A stretch of DNA of 42,201 nucleotides, taken from positions 1 through 42,201 of the forward strand of contig CALMEE010000025.1 in assembly GCA_937862885.1 (NCBI GenBank), read 5' to 3'. Under the pieces are notes generated by a model. The model was given only the letters and a program-made list of their open reading frames with translations, did no database searches and was not told the DNA's origin. Shown here in pieces: positions 9,379 to 18,157 of this stretch (position 1 is the first letter of the stretch; each line of letters opens with the position of its first letter). The translations under genes and the position numbers were made by a program. Source of the stretch: an uncultured Planctomycetaceae bacterium (GTDB lineage: Bacteria > Planctomycetota > Planctomycetia > Pirellulales > Pirellulaceae).

Positions 9379-10794
9379 TCAATCACGCTTGCGACGTCGT
9401 TTGTTGGCTTTGTTTTCGCCGAACTGAGAGCGACGACGGAGTAAATGATGGTAATGCTGAGCAAATCGATGCGCTTCATCACGCACGTATTGCAATAATC
9501 TCAAGGCGAAGGCACTTCTACTCAGTTTGATGGGTTCAGGCTCATTCGGAACGAAGACGAGTTCTTCCTTTTTCGCCAAAGAAATTACGATGGGAGGTTT
9601 GATGCTCAGGGCCTGAAATGCCGCCATAGCCGCATTAAGCTGGCCCTTCCCTCCATCAATCAATAAGATATCCGGGAAAATTGCATCGTCATCGTTGAGT
9701 TGCTTAAAGCGGCGACTCACCACTTCGTGGATGCTACGAAAATCATCGACTCCATGAACGTCACGAATCTTATACCGTCGATAGCCGGGCTTAAACGGTA
9801 ATCCATCAATGAATTGCACAAGACTCGCTACCGTTTCCGTACCGCCGAGGTGAGCAATATCGACTCCTTCAATCGTGCGCGGTTCCTGCGGCAATTTGAG
9901 AATCTTCCGCAATCCGGCTAACCCTTTTTTGGGGTCGATATAAAAAACCTCAGGTTGCGCATGCGAATCGAGGTCTCCGCGTTCATTCAGTGAATTCAAC
10001 ATTGCCAATTCATCGCGTATAGCAGCAGCCGTTTCGTAGTGATGGTTGGCCGCGGCTTCTTTCATCTCCGTTGCTAATTGCCGCAACAATTGAGCCTTTT
10101 TCCCATCGAGAAATAGTTGCAACCTGCGAATATCTTTGCGGTAGGTCTCCTTGTCGATGCGCAAATTGCAGGGGGCCGAACATTGATTGATGCTGGCTAA
10201 CAGACAAGGTCGAAACCAGCGCCACCGCTCGTCTTGTTCATCAATATCAAGCGAGCATGTACGGAATTTAAAGATCCGTTGCAATACCTGCACAGCTCCA
10301 CGCAACGATCCTACGTTAGCAAATGGACCGTACAACTTGACACCCTTCAACTCGGGTTCACGAGTTACCTCAATTCGCGGATAATCCTCGTGCGTGCGGA
10401 TTTGCAAGTAAGGAAACGACTTGTCGTCCTTTTGCTCACGATTGTTGACGGGCTGGATGTCTTTTATCAAGCGTGATTCGACGAGCAGGGCATCGACTTC
10501 GCTCTCACACTCGATATAGTCGATGTCCCAGATGTCTTTGATCCAATCGCGGATCCGCTCGTCATGCGCAGCGGTTTCCAAAAAATAGCTACCAGCTCGC
10601 GCACGCAGATTTTTCGCCTTGCCAACGTAGATGACAACTCCATTGACATCCTTCATCAAATAGACCCCAGGAGTTTTGGGGAACGAACGAACTTTTTCAG
10701 CCGCATTGGGTGACGATTCGTTTTCGCCAGTCGACGATGGGTCTTTGTTCGAAGGGGGCAAGCGTATGGGCCTCCCAAGTGGTCCGCAATCCAA
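9379..10794 (-). CDS. uvrC: UvrABC excinuclease subunit C, lacking the C-terminal HhH domain
   Basis: UvrC makes both incisions in nucleotide excision repair. The GIY-YIG nuclease is at residues of about 38-115 (GVYLMKD, VIYVGKAKNLRAR). A cysteine set C180, C197, C205, C209 matches the iron-sulfur cluster spacing known in UvrC for the last three. A UVR motif follows at about 239-268, then the RNase H-like nuclease with DDH residues D312 (VDIAHLGG), D380 (LIDGGKGQ) and H442 (DEAHRFA). The protein ends at 471 with a basic tail, about 130-140 residues short of the usual 600, because the tandem helix-hairpin-helix DNA-binding domain is absent. The start is TTG at 10794, seven bases after the greA stop. 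No ATG or GTG occurs in frame before the conserved domain, so coupling to greA is likely. Confidence 0.93.
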   Translation of the reverse strand: MDCGPLGRPIRLPPSNKDPSSTGENESSPNAAEKVRSFPKTPGVYLMKDVNGVVIYVGKAKNLRARAGSYFLETAAHDERIRDWIKDIWDIDYIECESEVDALLVESRLIKDIQPVNNREQKDDKSFPYLQIRTHEDYPRIEVTREPELKGVKLYGPFANVGSLRGAVQVLQRIFKFRTCSLDIDEQDERWRWFRPCLLASINQCSAPCNLRIDKETYRKDIRRLQLFLDGKKAQLLRQLATEMKEAAANHHYETAAAIRDELAMLNSLNERGDLDSHAQPEVFYIDPKKGLAGLRKILKLPQEPRTIEGVDIAHLGGTETVASLVQFIDGLPFKPGYRRYKIRDVHGVDDFRSIHEVVSRRFKQLNDDDAIFPDILLIDGGKGQLNAAMAAFQALSIKPPIVISLAKKEELVFVPNEPEPIKLSRSAFALRLLQYVRDEAHRFAQHYHHLLRRRSQFGENKANKRRRKRD

Positions 10795-10801
10795 GCCCGA
10801 A

Positions 10802-11287
10802 TTACTCTAAACCGGAATACGAAATTTCAAGCACTTTGAAGTTGAGTGTACCCGCCGGAACTTGTATCCCTACAGTTTCGCCGACGCGTTTGCCGAGTAA
10901 TCCTTGTCCGATTGGACTGGTGATCAAATATTTGCCATGATCGTAATCTTCTTCGCCAGCACCGACTAGCGTGATCGTCTCTTCATCGTCCAAATCCAGA
11001 TCCAGCAGCTTGACTGTCGCCCCAAATGCAATCTCGTCTTTGGGTACTTTCGCCGGATCAACAATCGTAGCATTCGCCAATTTCGTTTTCAGCTGATTGA
11101 TTTTTGCCTGCAACTGACCTTGAGCCTCGCGCTGACCATGGTACTCGGCATTCTCCTTAAGATCTCCTTCGGATCGAGCGGCGGCCAGTTTTTCAATAAT
11201 TTTGGGCATCTCAACATCTTCGAGAAATTTGATTTCTTCACGAATCTTGTTGTAGCCCTCTTGAGTCATTGGAATACGACTGGACAT
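10802..11287 (-). CDS. greA: Transcription elongation factor GreA
   Basis: GreA rescues backtracked RNA polymerase by stimulating transcript cleavage. The 161-residue product has the N-terminal coiled coil with the tip motif [18 protein letters not shown], including the acidic D and E residues that enter the polymerase channel. The C-terminal FKBP-like globular domain carries [15 protein letters not shown] sequence (here [15 protein letters not shown]). I choose the ATG at 11287 (MSSRIPMT), preceded by GGAG at seven bases, over an upstream in-frame start that would add eleven unlikely residues. It is the first gene of a greA-uvrC pair, seven bases apart on the minus strand. Confidence 0.96.
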   Translation of the reverse strand: MSSRIPMTQEGYNKIREEIKFLEDVEMPKIIEKLAAARSEGDLKENAEYHGQREAQGQLQAKINQLKTKLANATIVDPAKVPKDEIAFGATVKLLDLDLDDEETITLVGAGEEDYDHGKYLITSPIGQGLLGKRVGETVGIQVPAGTLNFKVLEISYSGLE

Positions 11288-11626
11288 GACGGGTCTCCAT
11301 CGTGCAATGCGTCGACACAAATCGTTAGGATGATTAACTCATCAATCCTGCGACGCTTACAACCAAAAAATGCTGATTTATAAAAAATGACGACCCGCTG
11401 ATTGAAGCGAGTCGTTAGACAACATTCTATTGCAGCACTGCAGAGACGTCAAGCTTTTTGACAGACCCCTGTTCCATGTGTATCTACAGCGGTGCAAGAC
11501 TAAATGTGCCGAGAAGTGCGAGTCGACGACTAACTACCTCGTTGTGAACCATCGCGAAGCAAAAGACGTCCCCCGCATTTGTAACATACACCAATGCCAA
11601 CAAAATCCAACATGCGACAAGATTCG
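11288..11626. other. Intergenic stretch upstream of greA, contains a terminator
   Basis: This holds the terminator at 11380-11416 and the region that should contain the greA promoter. No gene is supported. Confidence 0.6.
11380..11416 (-). terminator. Intrinsic terminator of the zinc-ribbon gene
   Basis: Arms acgacccgct (11390-11399) and agcgagtcgt (11406-11415) pair with one mismatch across a 6-base loop. Read on the minus strand the stem is followed by CATTTTTTATA, giving a typical U-tract. It lies about 210 bases after the stop at 11627 and before greA. Confidence 0.7.
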
Positions 11627-12364
11627 TCAGCCGGTGACAGCGTCGCTACTAATCGACTCAACGACGAAATACAACACGCTGCCGCAACTCGGGCAATACG
11701 TGAGACGTTTCATCGACAAGTTGCTGCGCATTTGCGTAGTTAGCACGGTCATGCAGTGTCCGCATGACCCGTCTTCAACCCGTGCCAAGGCGTTGTCGCC
11801 AAGCGTGCGAGCCAACCGAACAATATTTCCGCTAAGCTCAGCGGGCAACTGGCGCAAACATTCGTGGACGTCACGGCGCACATCACTCATTTCCTTTTGT
11901 AGTTGTTCGATCGCATGATCAGCTTCCTGTTGTGCGCGGACCACCGCTTGCCGCACTTGTTCCAAATGATCATTTTCCTGACTCAGCGTATCCTTCAGCG
12001 TATCGTCGCGTTCGAGCAATTCCAGAATTTCGTCCTGCAATACTTGATTTGCTTGCTCATCAGCCGCTATCTGTTCGTTCAACAATTGATATTCGCGATT
12101 AGACTTGCATTCGTTGCGTTGCCCTTTTAGTTTGTCGACGCGTTGCTCTCGTTCTCGCAACTGAAGTTGTTTGCGATCAGCATTCAGCTTAGCATCACGA
12201 ATCGCTTCCTTGATCTCAGCGATCTTCGCCTCTTGTTTCTTCACGGCATTCTTTGCACTGATTACAGGCATTGGTGCTCGCCGGATACGCTCTTCCAGAA
12301 GTGTTTGTTGTTGAAATAACGAGTGCACTCTTTGCAACAAACCCGTATTGATCTGGTCTGCCAT
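11627..12364 (-). CDS. Coiled-coil protein with C-terminal C4 zinc ribbon
   Basis: The 245-residue protein is almost wholly charged coiled coil from about residue 15 to 175, rich in Glu, Gln, Arg and Lys. A C4 zinc ribbon follows with CGHC at 201-204 and CPSCG at 224-228. This layout matches the widespread bacterial zinc-ribbon family (PF02591 type) whose members are cytoplasmic and of poorly known function. Some chlamydial relatives bind secretion or sigma-factor components. No signal peptide or membrane segment is present. The gene stands alone on the minus strand, with its terminator downstream. Only GGAA with a short spacer precedes the ATG. Confidence 0.85.
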   Translation of the reverse strand: MADQINTGLLQRVHSLFQQQTLLEERIRRAPMPVISAKNAVKKQEAKIAEIKEAIRDAKLNADRKQLQLREREQRVDKLKGQRNECKSNREYQLLNEQIAADEQANQVLQDEILELLERDDTLKDTLSQENDHLEQVRQAVVRAQQEADHAIEQLQKEMSDVRRDVHECLRQLPAELSGNIVRLARTLGDNALARVEDGSCGHCMTVLTTQMRSNLSMKRLTYCPSCGSVLYFVVESISSDAVTG

Positions 12365-12696
12365 TTTTCATTCCAATTGCGCGACAACTGCTACCTAACG
12401 TTCACCCCAAATTCACAGTAGATCCTTGCAGACACTTACCGACGCAGCTGAATGAACTTATCAGCCAAAGTGCAATCGAAGTAATTTTGGGGACACAACA
12501 AGTGCGCCGGCGCCTCATTTTAAACCTTAAAGCGCGACAAACATAGGGCTGCGAAATAGAAATCGGCGAGGAACAACCTATCGCTGCGTTTTCAGAGGGT
12601 TGTCAAATCATGGATTTTGGGCAAAAGATTCTGCCAGGCAAAAACACAAAAAGGTTTCGCCAATTGACAGGGGACAACTTTCAATCGACCAGCCAA
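12365..12696. other. Intergenic stretch
   Basis: I see no gene, RNA or strong hairpin here. It must carry the promoter of the zinc-ribbon gene and the end of the TM2 transcript. Confidence 0.5.
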
Positions 12697-13176
12697 TCAA
12701 GCACACAGCCAATTTCGGTGAGCAGAATCAACCTGAGAATTTAACGTGAGCAAGTCGTAGACTAAACCAAATCCAAAAAGTCCAAATGTGAAAAAGTAGA
12801 GGACCCCTGTAATCCACTTATTTTGCACGAAGCGATGAACACCCAACCAGCCCAAAAAGAGAAAGAGGATCCATACAAGGTTGTAATCGATCTGCCCTGG
12901 CGCGAAGCGAAAGTTGGCTTCGCGGTCCATTGACGGAACCAAAAAGAAATCAACTAACCATCCAATCCCGAGTAAACCAAATGTAAACAGCCAGAGCAGC
13001 CCAGTAATCGGTTTCCCATAATAAAATCGATGGGCACCGGAGAACCCGATTAGCCAAAGTAGGTAGCCAACAATCAAAGAGTGTGTGTCTTGACTCACCA
13101 GCATCAGTGGCGGTTTACCGTAATGCTTGACGCTTTCATTCGTATTCACGGGATAAAAGTAGGTCGCGGCTGGCAT
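12697..13176 (-). CDS. Membrane protein with two TM2 domains
   Basis: The 159-residue protein consists of two TM2 modules. Each has a hydrophobic helix, a short polar turn with the G-x-HRF motif, and a second Phe/Gly-rich helix ending in D. The first runs over residues 33-82 (SGAHRFYYGK, WLFTFGLLGIGWLVDFF). The second runs over 98-149 (LGVHRFVQNKWITG, FFTFGLFGFGLVYDLL). Four transmembrane helices in total are expected. TM2 proteins occur across bacteria and eukaryotes, with no firm biochemical role in bacteria. The start at residue 1 or at Met25 cannot be decided, because no clear ribosome binding site is present. There is no operon partner. Confidence 0.85.
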   Translation of the reverse strand: MPAATYFYPVNTNESVKHYGKPPLMLVSQDTHSLIVGYLLWLIGFSGAHRFYYGKPITGLLWLFTFGLLGIGWLVDFFLVPSMDREANFRFAPGQIDYNLVWILFLFLGWLGVHRFVQNKWITGVLYFFTFGLFGFGLVYDLLTLNSQVDSAHRNWLCA

Positions 13177-13479
13177 GAACCTGTAATCCTATTCGCATTC
13201 TATTGTTGAAATTGCGGCGATAACTCCACTCGCCAACAACTCAGGCAAAAACCCTGCAACCTGAGCTACACGACCTAATTCGTGCCTGTTTCACAAATAT
13301 TGAGGTAATCCCACAGTTTTTTGCCACAAACCGCAGACGACTGCGCGCGGCACGTTGGCCGCCAGAATCAGGATTTCGAGACAGGTGCCGATCGAGTCGG
13401 CATCCTCAAATCGGTTGTGTGATAATATGTCGCTCACATGAGCGATCAACTCGTTAGGAAATCTGGACGTGCATCCCGA
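13177..13479. other. Intergenic stretch
   Basis: No gene is supported. A small palindrome cgctcacatgagcg sits at 13431-13444, just downstream of the dehydrogenase stop, without a T-tract. Confidence 0.5.
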
Positions 13480-14808
13480 TCAGCCCGAAGTCTTTTCGGT
13501 CCTGCGCCGACGAACCAGAAGCCAAATACTTCCGGTAGCAAACAGCAACATCGCACTTGGTTCGGGAATTGCCCCAGCATGAAAGCGATAGATTGAACCG
13601 TTGAGATCGATAATATAAAGATTTCCCAACGCGTCTTCACCGAACGATGCCCAGTTACCGCGTATATTCACGCCAAATTCGTTCTGTGCAATTAACGTCC
13701 AATCGATCAAATTCGTGATGTTGGTGCCATTGAAGTTAGCAGGGTCCGAACCGTCAAATTGAAATGAAAACAATCGTCGACTTACGTAATCGGCAAAGAA
13801 GTAATGACCCTGTAAGCCGGCGACAGGACCTCGATAGACATAACCACCCGTCACACTGAGCCCCTGAAACTCGCCGAAGCCGCGAGTGTATTCGTAGATT
13901 GGATCGATGGGAGTTGCGGTCCCAGGTTGACCAGTTAAACCAGTAAATAAGGTACCTTCCTTCACGCGCCAACCGTAGTTTTCGCCACCAATGCTATTTA
14001 CGCTTTGAAAATTAATCTCTTCACGAAGATTCTGACCGACGTCACCAATGTAAAGGTCTCCAGTCAAACGATCGAAACTATTTCGCCAAGGATTTCGCAG
14101 GCCATAAGCCCAGATCTCTGGTCGTGTGGCAGGGTTACCGTCATTAAATGGATTGTTGGCTGGAATCGAATACCCGCCAGCGTTTGTTGTGCCTGGACTA
14201 ATCCTCAACATCTTACCCAACAAGTTCCCGCGATTGAGTGAGTTATTTTGTGGATCATTTGAAGACCCGCCATCGCCAGATGCTATGTAAAGAAAATTGT
14301 CTGGCCCAAAACCCATCCATCCTCCGTTGTGGTTCGAAAATGGTTGGTCGAAAGTCAAGATGTTAGCAGCACTCGTCGGGTCTGCAAGATTGGGGTTCCC
14401 CGCTTGACTTTGAAAGCTGCGGATTTGCGTATGTCCGCCAGTGCGCGTGTAGTTCACGTAAAATCGGCGATTCGTTTGATAGTTCGGATCAAAGGCTAAG
14501 CCCAACAGACCTCGCTCCCCTCCGCCAGTAAAACCAGTTCCTGCGCTCATTTGTGCTTGGGTCAGAAATGGAGTTGGATTGACGATACCAGTGTTCAAAT
14601 CCAAGATGCGAATGTTGCCCCCCTGTTCTGCAATAAACAAACGACTGTTGTCGCCAGGAGCAAACGTTGCAAAGAGTGGATTAGAAAGACCAGTCGCGAC
14701 CGCGCGCAATTCCAAGCTGAGCTGAGCGTTTGCGACAGGATGAATGGAACTAAAAATCGCCGCGCACGCTACACCCAAGAAATAGCCAACGTATCCGAAT
14801 CGTCGCAT
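13480..14808 (-). CDS. Secreted PQQ-dependent glucose/sorbosone-type dehydrogenase with PEP-CTERM tail
   Basis: The 442-residue protein has a signal peptide (MRRFGY start, cleavage near PVANA at 28). A six-bladed beta-propeller of the GSDH family runs from about 32 to 405. The catalytic-type histidine lies in FSNHNGG (H160), followed by SGDGGSSND and the LRNPWR and IGDVGQN blade motifs. The tail reads IPEPS, a hydrophobic helix and RRRR, the PEP-CTERM sorting signal that directs proteins to exosortase. It would oxidise a sugar or related alcohol outside the cytoplasm using PQQ. Substrate specificity is not readable. The start at 14808 is fixed by GGAG eight bases upstream; the ATG six codons earlier lies on that ribosome binding site. 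Confidence 0.9.
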   Translation of the reverse strand: MRRFGYVGYFLGVACAAIFSSIHPVANAQLSLELRAVATGLSNPLFATFAPGDNSRLFIAEQGGNIRILDLNTGIVNPTPFLTQAQMSAGTGFTGGGERGLLGLAFDPNYQTNRRFYVNYTRTGGHTQIRSFQSQAGNPNLADPTSAANILTFDQPFSNHNGGWMGFGPDNFLYIASGDGGSSNDPQNNSLNRGNLLGKMLRISPGTTNAGGYSIPANNPFNDGNPATRPEIWAYGLRNPWRNSFDRLTGDLYIGDVGQNLREEINFQSVNSIGGENYGWRVKEGTLFTGLTGQPGTATPIDPIYEYTRGFGEFQGLSVTGGYVYRGPVAGLQGHYFFADYVSRRLFSFQFDGSDPANFNGTNITNLIDWTLIAQNEFGVNIRGNWASFGEDALGNLYIIDLNGSIYRFHAGAIPEPSAMLLFATGSIWLLVRRRRTEKTSG

Positions 14809-15266
14809 TGAAAAATCTCCAAACATTAAACCAAGGTGTACACTAGCTCAGACTTAATGTCGAACCAGCAGAATCAATAAGATGCCGTTCATGGAGACGA
14901 GGAGTTCTTGTGCTGCCGCACATTTCGAGACAGAAGACATTCTCGTTAAGTTAACGTATCCAATCAAGTATGAACCTAAAAGTTTTTTTGTTTCGCAGGC
15001 TCACTCCTCGGCACCGTCTAAAATTCCTTCCGAGAAAGTTGGATCGCTCGACTCAGACAACGTCAATGTTAGAATGACAACGTTCAGCCGAGATTTTGGC
15101 AATTTCGCGACGTAAAAACTTTCTCCAAGTAATTTCCGCCGCCAGTCGAGGAGGAGGCAGTCTTTCAATCAGGCACTAGGTCCGGGCAGGAAGCTTGAAG
15201 TTCCAGCTGCGCCATCATGCGCGGCATTTGTTGAGCGGTCACATACAGCCAAATTTTGCCGCGGGA
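14809..15266. other. Intergenic stretch between fahA and the PQQ dehydrogenase
   Basis: A plus-strand frame of 77 codons at 14882-15115 is open but has no ribosome binding site or known motif. I see nothing else, and the promoter of the dehydrogenase should lie near 14830-14880. Confidence 0.5.
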
Positions 15267-16592
15267 TTAGGGGAGAATCGCGGCAACGAGCGGTCCAAAC
15301 CCAATTGTTCGATAACCTTCGGCCGCACAGCGTGCTTGAAATCGCACTTCGTCGCCGTCCTGTAAGAAAATTCGTTCTTCTCCTGTAGGAAGCTTGATGG
15401 GTGTTCGACTCGATCCAGGCAGAGGATTGTTTGTATCCCCATCCCATGTCAATTCGAGCATGCAACCGCGGGCACTCCGTTCCGGCCCGCTAACAGTCCC
15501 GCTGGCAATCAAGTCCCCAGCGCGCAAGTTACACCCGTTACTGGCGTGGTGCGTGAGCATTTGTGCTAACGTCCAGTACATCTGCCGGAAGTTGGTCATG
15601 CTCAATTGCACGGGCTCAATCCCCTCATTGCGCATCGTTTCCGATGACAGCGAGACTTGTAAGTCCATGATGATTCCACCCGATGTTCTATCCTCATTGG
15701 AACGCAGGTATTCCAGCGGTTGCGGATCGCCTGCAGCTCGCTGGAACGACGCGCAGCGAAATGGGGCAAGTGCTTCCATCGTTACGACAAACGGTGAAAC
15801 CGACGTAGCAAACGACTTTGCCAAAAACGGTCCCAGCGGTTGATATTCCCAGCGTTGCATGTCGCGCGCCGACCAGTCATTCACAAGACAAAGGCCGAAA
15901 AGAAAATCTTCGGCTACGCTGAGCGGAATTGGCTCACCAAGTTGATTCCCTTGGGCTACAAACGCGCCAACTTCCAATTCATAATCTAGGTTCTTGCACT
16001 TTCCGAAACTCGGTGCACCATTTTCTTCAGCCGGTGGCAATTGGCCCGCTGGCCTCTTCACCGACTGCCCGCTGGCGATGATGCTGGAAGCGCGGCCGTG
16101 ATAACCGATCGGGATGTGCTTATAGTTAGGGAGAAGAGGATTGGTTGGCCGAAACATGCAGCCCACATTGGTCGCGTGAAAAATTGAAGCATAAAAGTCT
16201 GTATAGTCACCGATTTCCGTGGGGACCAGCAGCTCAACTTGATCCTGAGCAACCAATGCACCAGTGGTCGCTTGGGTTTTCGAGTCGCTCCGGAGCAAAC
16301 CGCTGATTTCCCGGCGAAACGCAACTCGATCAGCAACTGGAAGCAGCATGAAAGCCCGCAAATCGTCAGCATTCGCGGCGGCATTCCAGCGAGCATCAAT
16401 TAGTTTGAGCCGCGCACATTCGTGTAAACGCAGAATTTGATCGCCAATGGCGATGCCTAATTCTGCTTTCTGGCCAACCAAGCGAAATCGGCAGAACGGA
16501 AGATTCTGAATGGGAAACTCGGTATCTGAGGAGTTTGCCTTCTCCACCCAGGATTGGAGACTCGGTGCGTGGGTTTCGTCAATTGGTCGCAT
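15267..16592 (-). CDS. fahA: Fumarylacetoacetase
   Basis: This enzyme performs the last step of tyrosine and homogentisate catabolism, splitting fumarylacetoacetate to fumarate and acetoacetate. The 441-residue length fits the family. The N-terminal SH3-like domain is at about 25-120. The hydrolase domain shows YTDFYASIFHATNVG (130-144), including the catalytic-type histidine 139, then GYHGRASS (163-170), the metal ligands in DYELE (203-207) and NDWSARD (238-244), and QPLGPFLAKSF. I use the ATG at 16592, whose MRPIDETHAPSLQSWVE reads like the family N-terminus. A TTG at 16622 would add ten residues. It follows holA by 43 bases on the same strand, probably in one transcript. No other tyrosine catabolism gene is in the window. 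Confidence 0.95.
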   Translation of the reverse strand: MRPIDETHAPSLQSWVEKANSSDTEFPIQNLPFCRFRLVGQKAELGIAIGDQILRLHECARLKLIDARWNAAANADDLRAFMLLPVADRVAFRREISGLLRSDSKTQATTGALVAQDQVELLVPTEIGDYTDFYASIFHATNVGCMFRPTNPLLPNYKHIPIGYHGRASSIIASGQSVKRPAGQLPPAEENGAPSFGKCKNLDYELEVGAFVAQGNQLGEPIPLSVAEDFLFGLCLVNDWSARDMQRWEYQPLGPFLAKSFATSVSPFVVTMEALAPFRCASFQRAAGDPQPLEYLRSNEDRTSGGIIMDLQVSLSSETMRNEGIEPVQLSMTNFRQMYWTLAQMLTHHASNGCNLRAGDLIASGTVSGPERSARGCMLELTWDGDTNNPLPGSSRTPIKLPTGEERIFLQDGDEVRFQARCAAEGYRTIGFGPLVAAILP

Positions 16593-16635
16593 TGAATTGG
16601 CTGAAAAAGAATTGTTAATCAAAAAAGGTCTAGCG

Positions 16636-17700
16636 TTATGGTGCGAGCTGCGTGGACATCTTGGCGAACAACTTTTCCAGAACCAAAGCTGACCGATCTA
16701 GCTCGGAATGAGTCCCTTTAAGTGCCAGATCAACTTCCGCCAACCAGCGAAAAATACTTTCGATCCGCACTCGTCCTAGTTGTTTCAACTGCTGCTTTGT
16801 TTTTTCTATTTCCCAAGGACTAAAACCAGCCTCCGCAAAGCACTTATCCCAACGCACATCAATGCCTTTTCGCCTTTCACGGTCGACCAGCACGCCCATC
16901 CGCGCATAACGCCTCAGCGACCATGCCAGCTGTCCGAATAATGCCAGCGGATGTTCACCGACTTGCAACAATCGTTGTAGAAACGTGAATGCCGTCGCCG
17001 TATCTCCACTGACGGCGGCTTCAACTGCCTGCCATACAGTTTTTGCACGCCAGCCACCAACAATCTCCTCGATCAATGCTGGCGTTGGCGAATCGCCCGG
17101 CTCAAGGTAAAGTGAAACCTTCGCTAATTCTTGATCCAACCGATCAAAGTTATATTCGACTAATTCCATGATCAGCGACGCGAGCGATGGACTTAACGAT
17201 AATTGATGTTGCTGCTTAGCAACTTGGCAAATCCATTTGTTGAGACGAGCTGTATCGGTCCGCTTCTTGTTACCGGACCCGCTCAGCGGGACGCCGCACT
17301 CGACATGCAATCCCACACTATCCACCATTTTGTAGAGTTTGGTTGTGGCCAGCCACTTGTCAACTTGCAAGATTAGTCGCCCAGATCTATTCGGCTTCGT
17401 CGCAAACTTTTCCAATTGCGGACGAAATTTCGTTACGAACGTGTCCGCTTCTCGGACCACCACCACTTGCAGTCCCTTTGAAAATAGACCAACTGTGGAC
17501 AGTGCATCAAAGACCGCAACCCATTCCACTGTTGACCCATCAAAGTATTGGGCGGAAAAGTCATCTTCACCGAGCCAATTTTGAATCAAATGTTGTGTCA
17601 CTCGCCGATGCAGGAAAATCGCATCACCGGAGGTCACCACAATGGGAACTCTATTTGGATCGTTCGTTTCCAAAAAATCAAACGCATGTATACTGCTCAT
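16636..17700 (-). CDS. holA: DNA polymerase III subunit delta
   Basis: HolA is the clamp-loader delta subunit that opens the sliding clamp during replication. The 354-residue protein follows the family plan. An N-terminal AAA+-like domain contains VVVVREADTFV, an acidic strand where other clamp-loader subunits have Walker B. A lid follows with a helical domain (SLASLIMELVEYNFDRLDQELAKVSLY), and then the C-terminal collar domain with HPLALFGQLAWSLRRY and the terminal SELDRSALVLEKL. As expected for delta there is no P-loop. I choose ATG 17700 (MSSIHAFDF). A TTG at 17724 would add eight residues. It is followed by fahA on the same strand. Confidence 0.9.
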   Translation of the reverse strand: MSSIHAFDFLETNDPNRVPIVVTSGDAIFLHRRVTQHLIQNWLGEDDFSAQYFDGSTVEWVAVFDALSTVGLFSKGLQVVVVREADTFVTKFRPQLEKFATKPNRSGRLILQVDKWLATTKLYKMVDSVGLHVECGVPLSGSGNKKRTDTARLNKWICQVAKQQHQLSLSPSLASLIMELVEYNFDRLDQELAKVSLYLEPGDSPTPALIEEIVGGWRAKTVWQAVEAAVSGDTATAFTFLQRLLQVGEHPLALFGQLAWSLRRYARMGVLVDRERRKGIDVRWDKCFAEAGFSPWEIEKTKQQLKQLGRVRIESIFRWLAEVDLALKGTHSELDRSALVLEKLFAKMSTQLAP

Positions 17701-18157
17701 GTCGCTATTAAACCCGATTGGCAAGCAAGTTCAAGGTGGGACAAAGTTACCCCTTTCTCGTGACATTCAAGCATATTCTGCCCAAGCCGAAGTCACTCAC
17801 GTGCCGATTTTGGCAAACTGCAAGCATTTCCTTTCGATATTGCCAAGATTTTGGTTTCGCATTATCAAATTGTCGAGATAGGCGAATTCCGCTTGTGCCA
17901 TGTTGGTTTTTATCGCCCTGTTTTCGGCAGCAAGATCGCGTGGGTTCGAGTTGAGTTCCCCCTGATCAGCGCAAAGGTTTGTTGTGCCCGTGAGCGGGAC
18001 CGCCTCCTCACTTGGATCGTGCTTTGCCGGTGCCATGCGCTATGTATGGCTTCGAGAGATTCAAACTCATTAACAGTCACGAACTCATTAGTTAACAAAG
18101 TGTGCGGTGCAGCCGCCACGGAAAATTTCATTTGCTTTGGTCGAGCAGGAGGTCGCT
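17701..18157. other. Intergenic stretch between divergent holA and the cysteine-rich gene
   Basis: This should hold both promoters. No clean consensus boxes were seen, and the short frames here have no support. A perfect AGGAGG at 18147-18152 belongs to the plus-strand gene. Confidence 0.5.

Noticed and set aside
14882..15115. Plus-strand 77-codon frame upstream of the PQQ dehydrogenase
   Set aside because: No ribosome binding site, signal peptide or motif; probably a chance frame.
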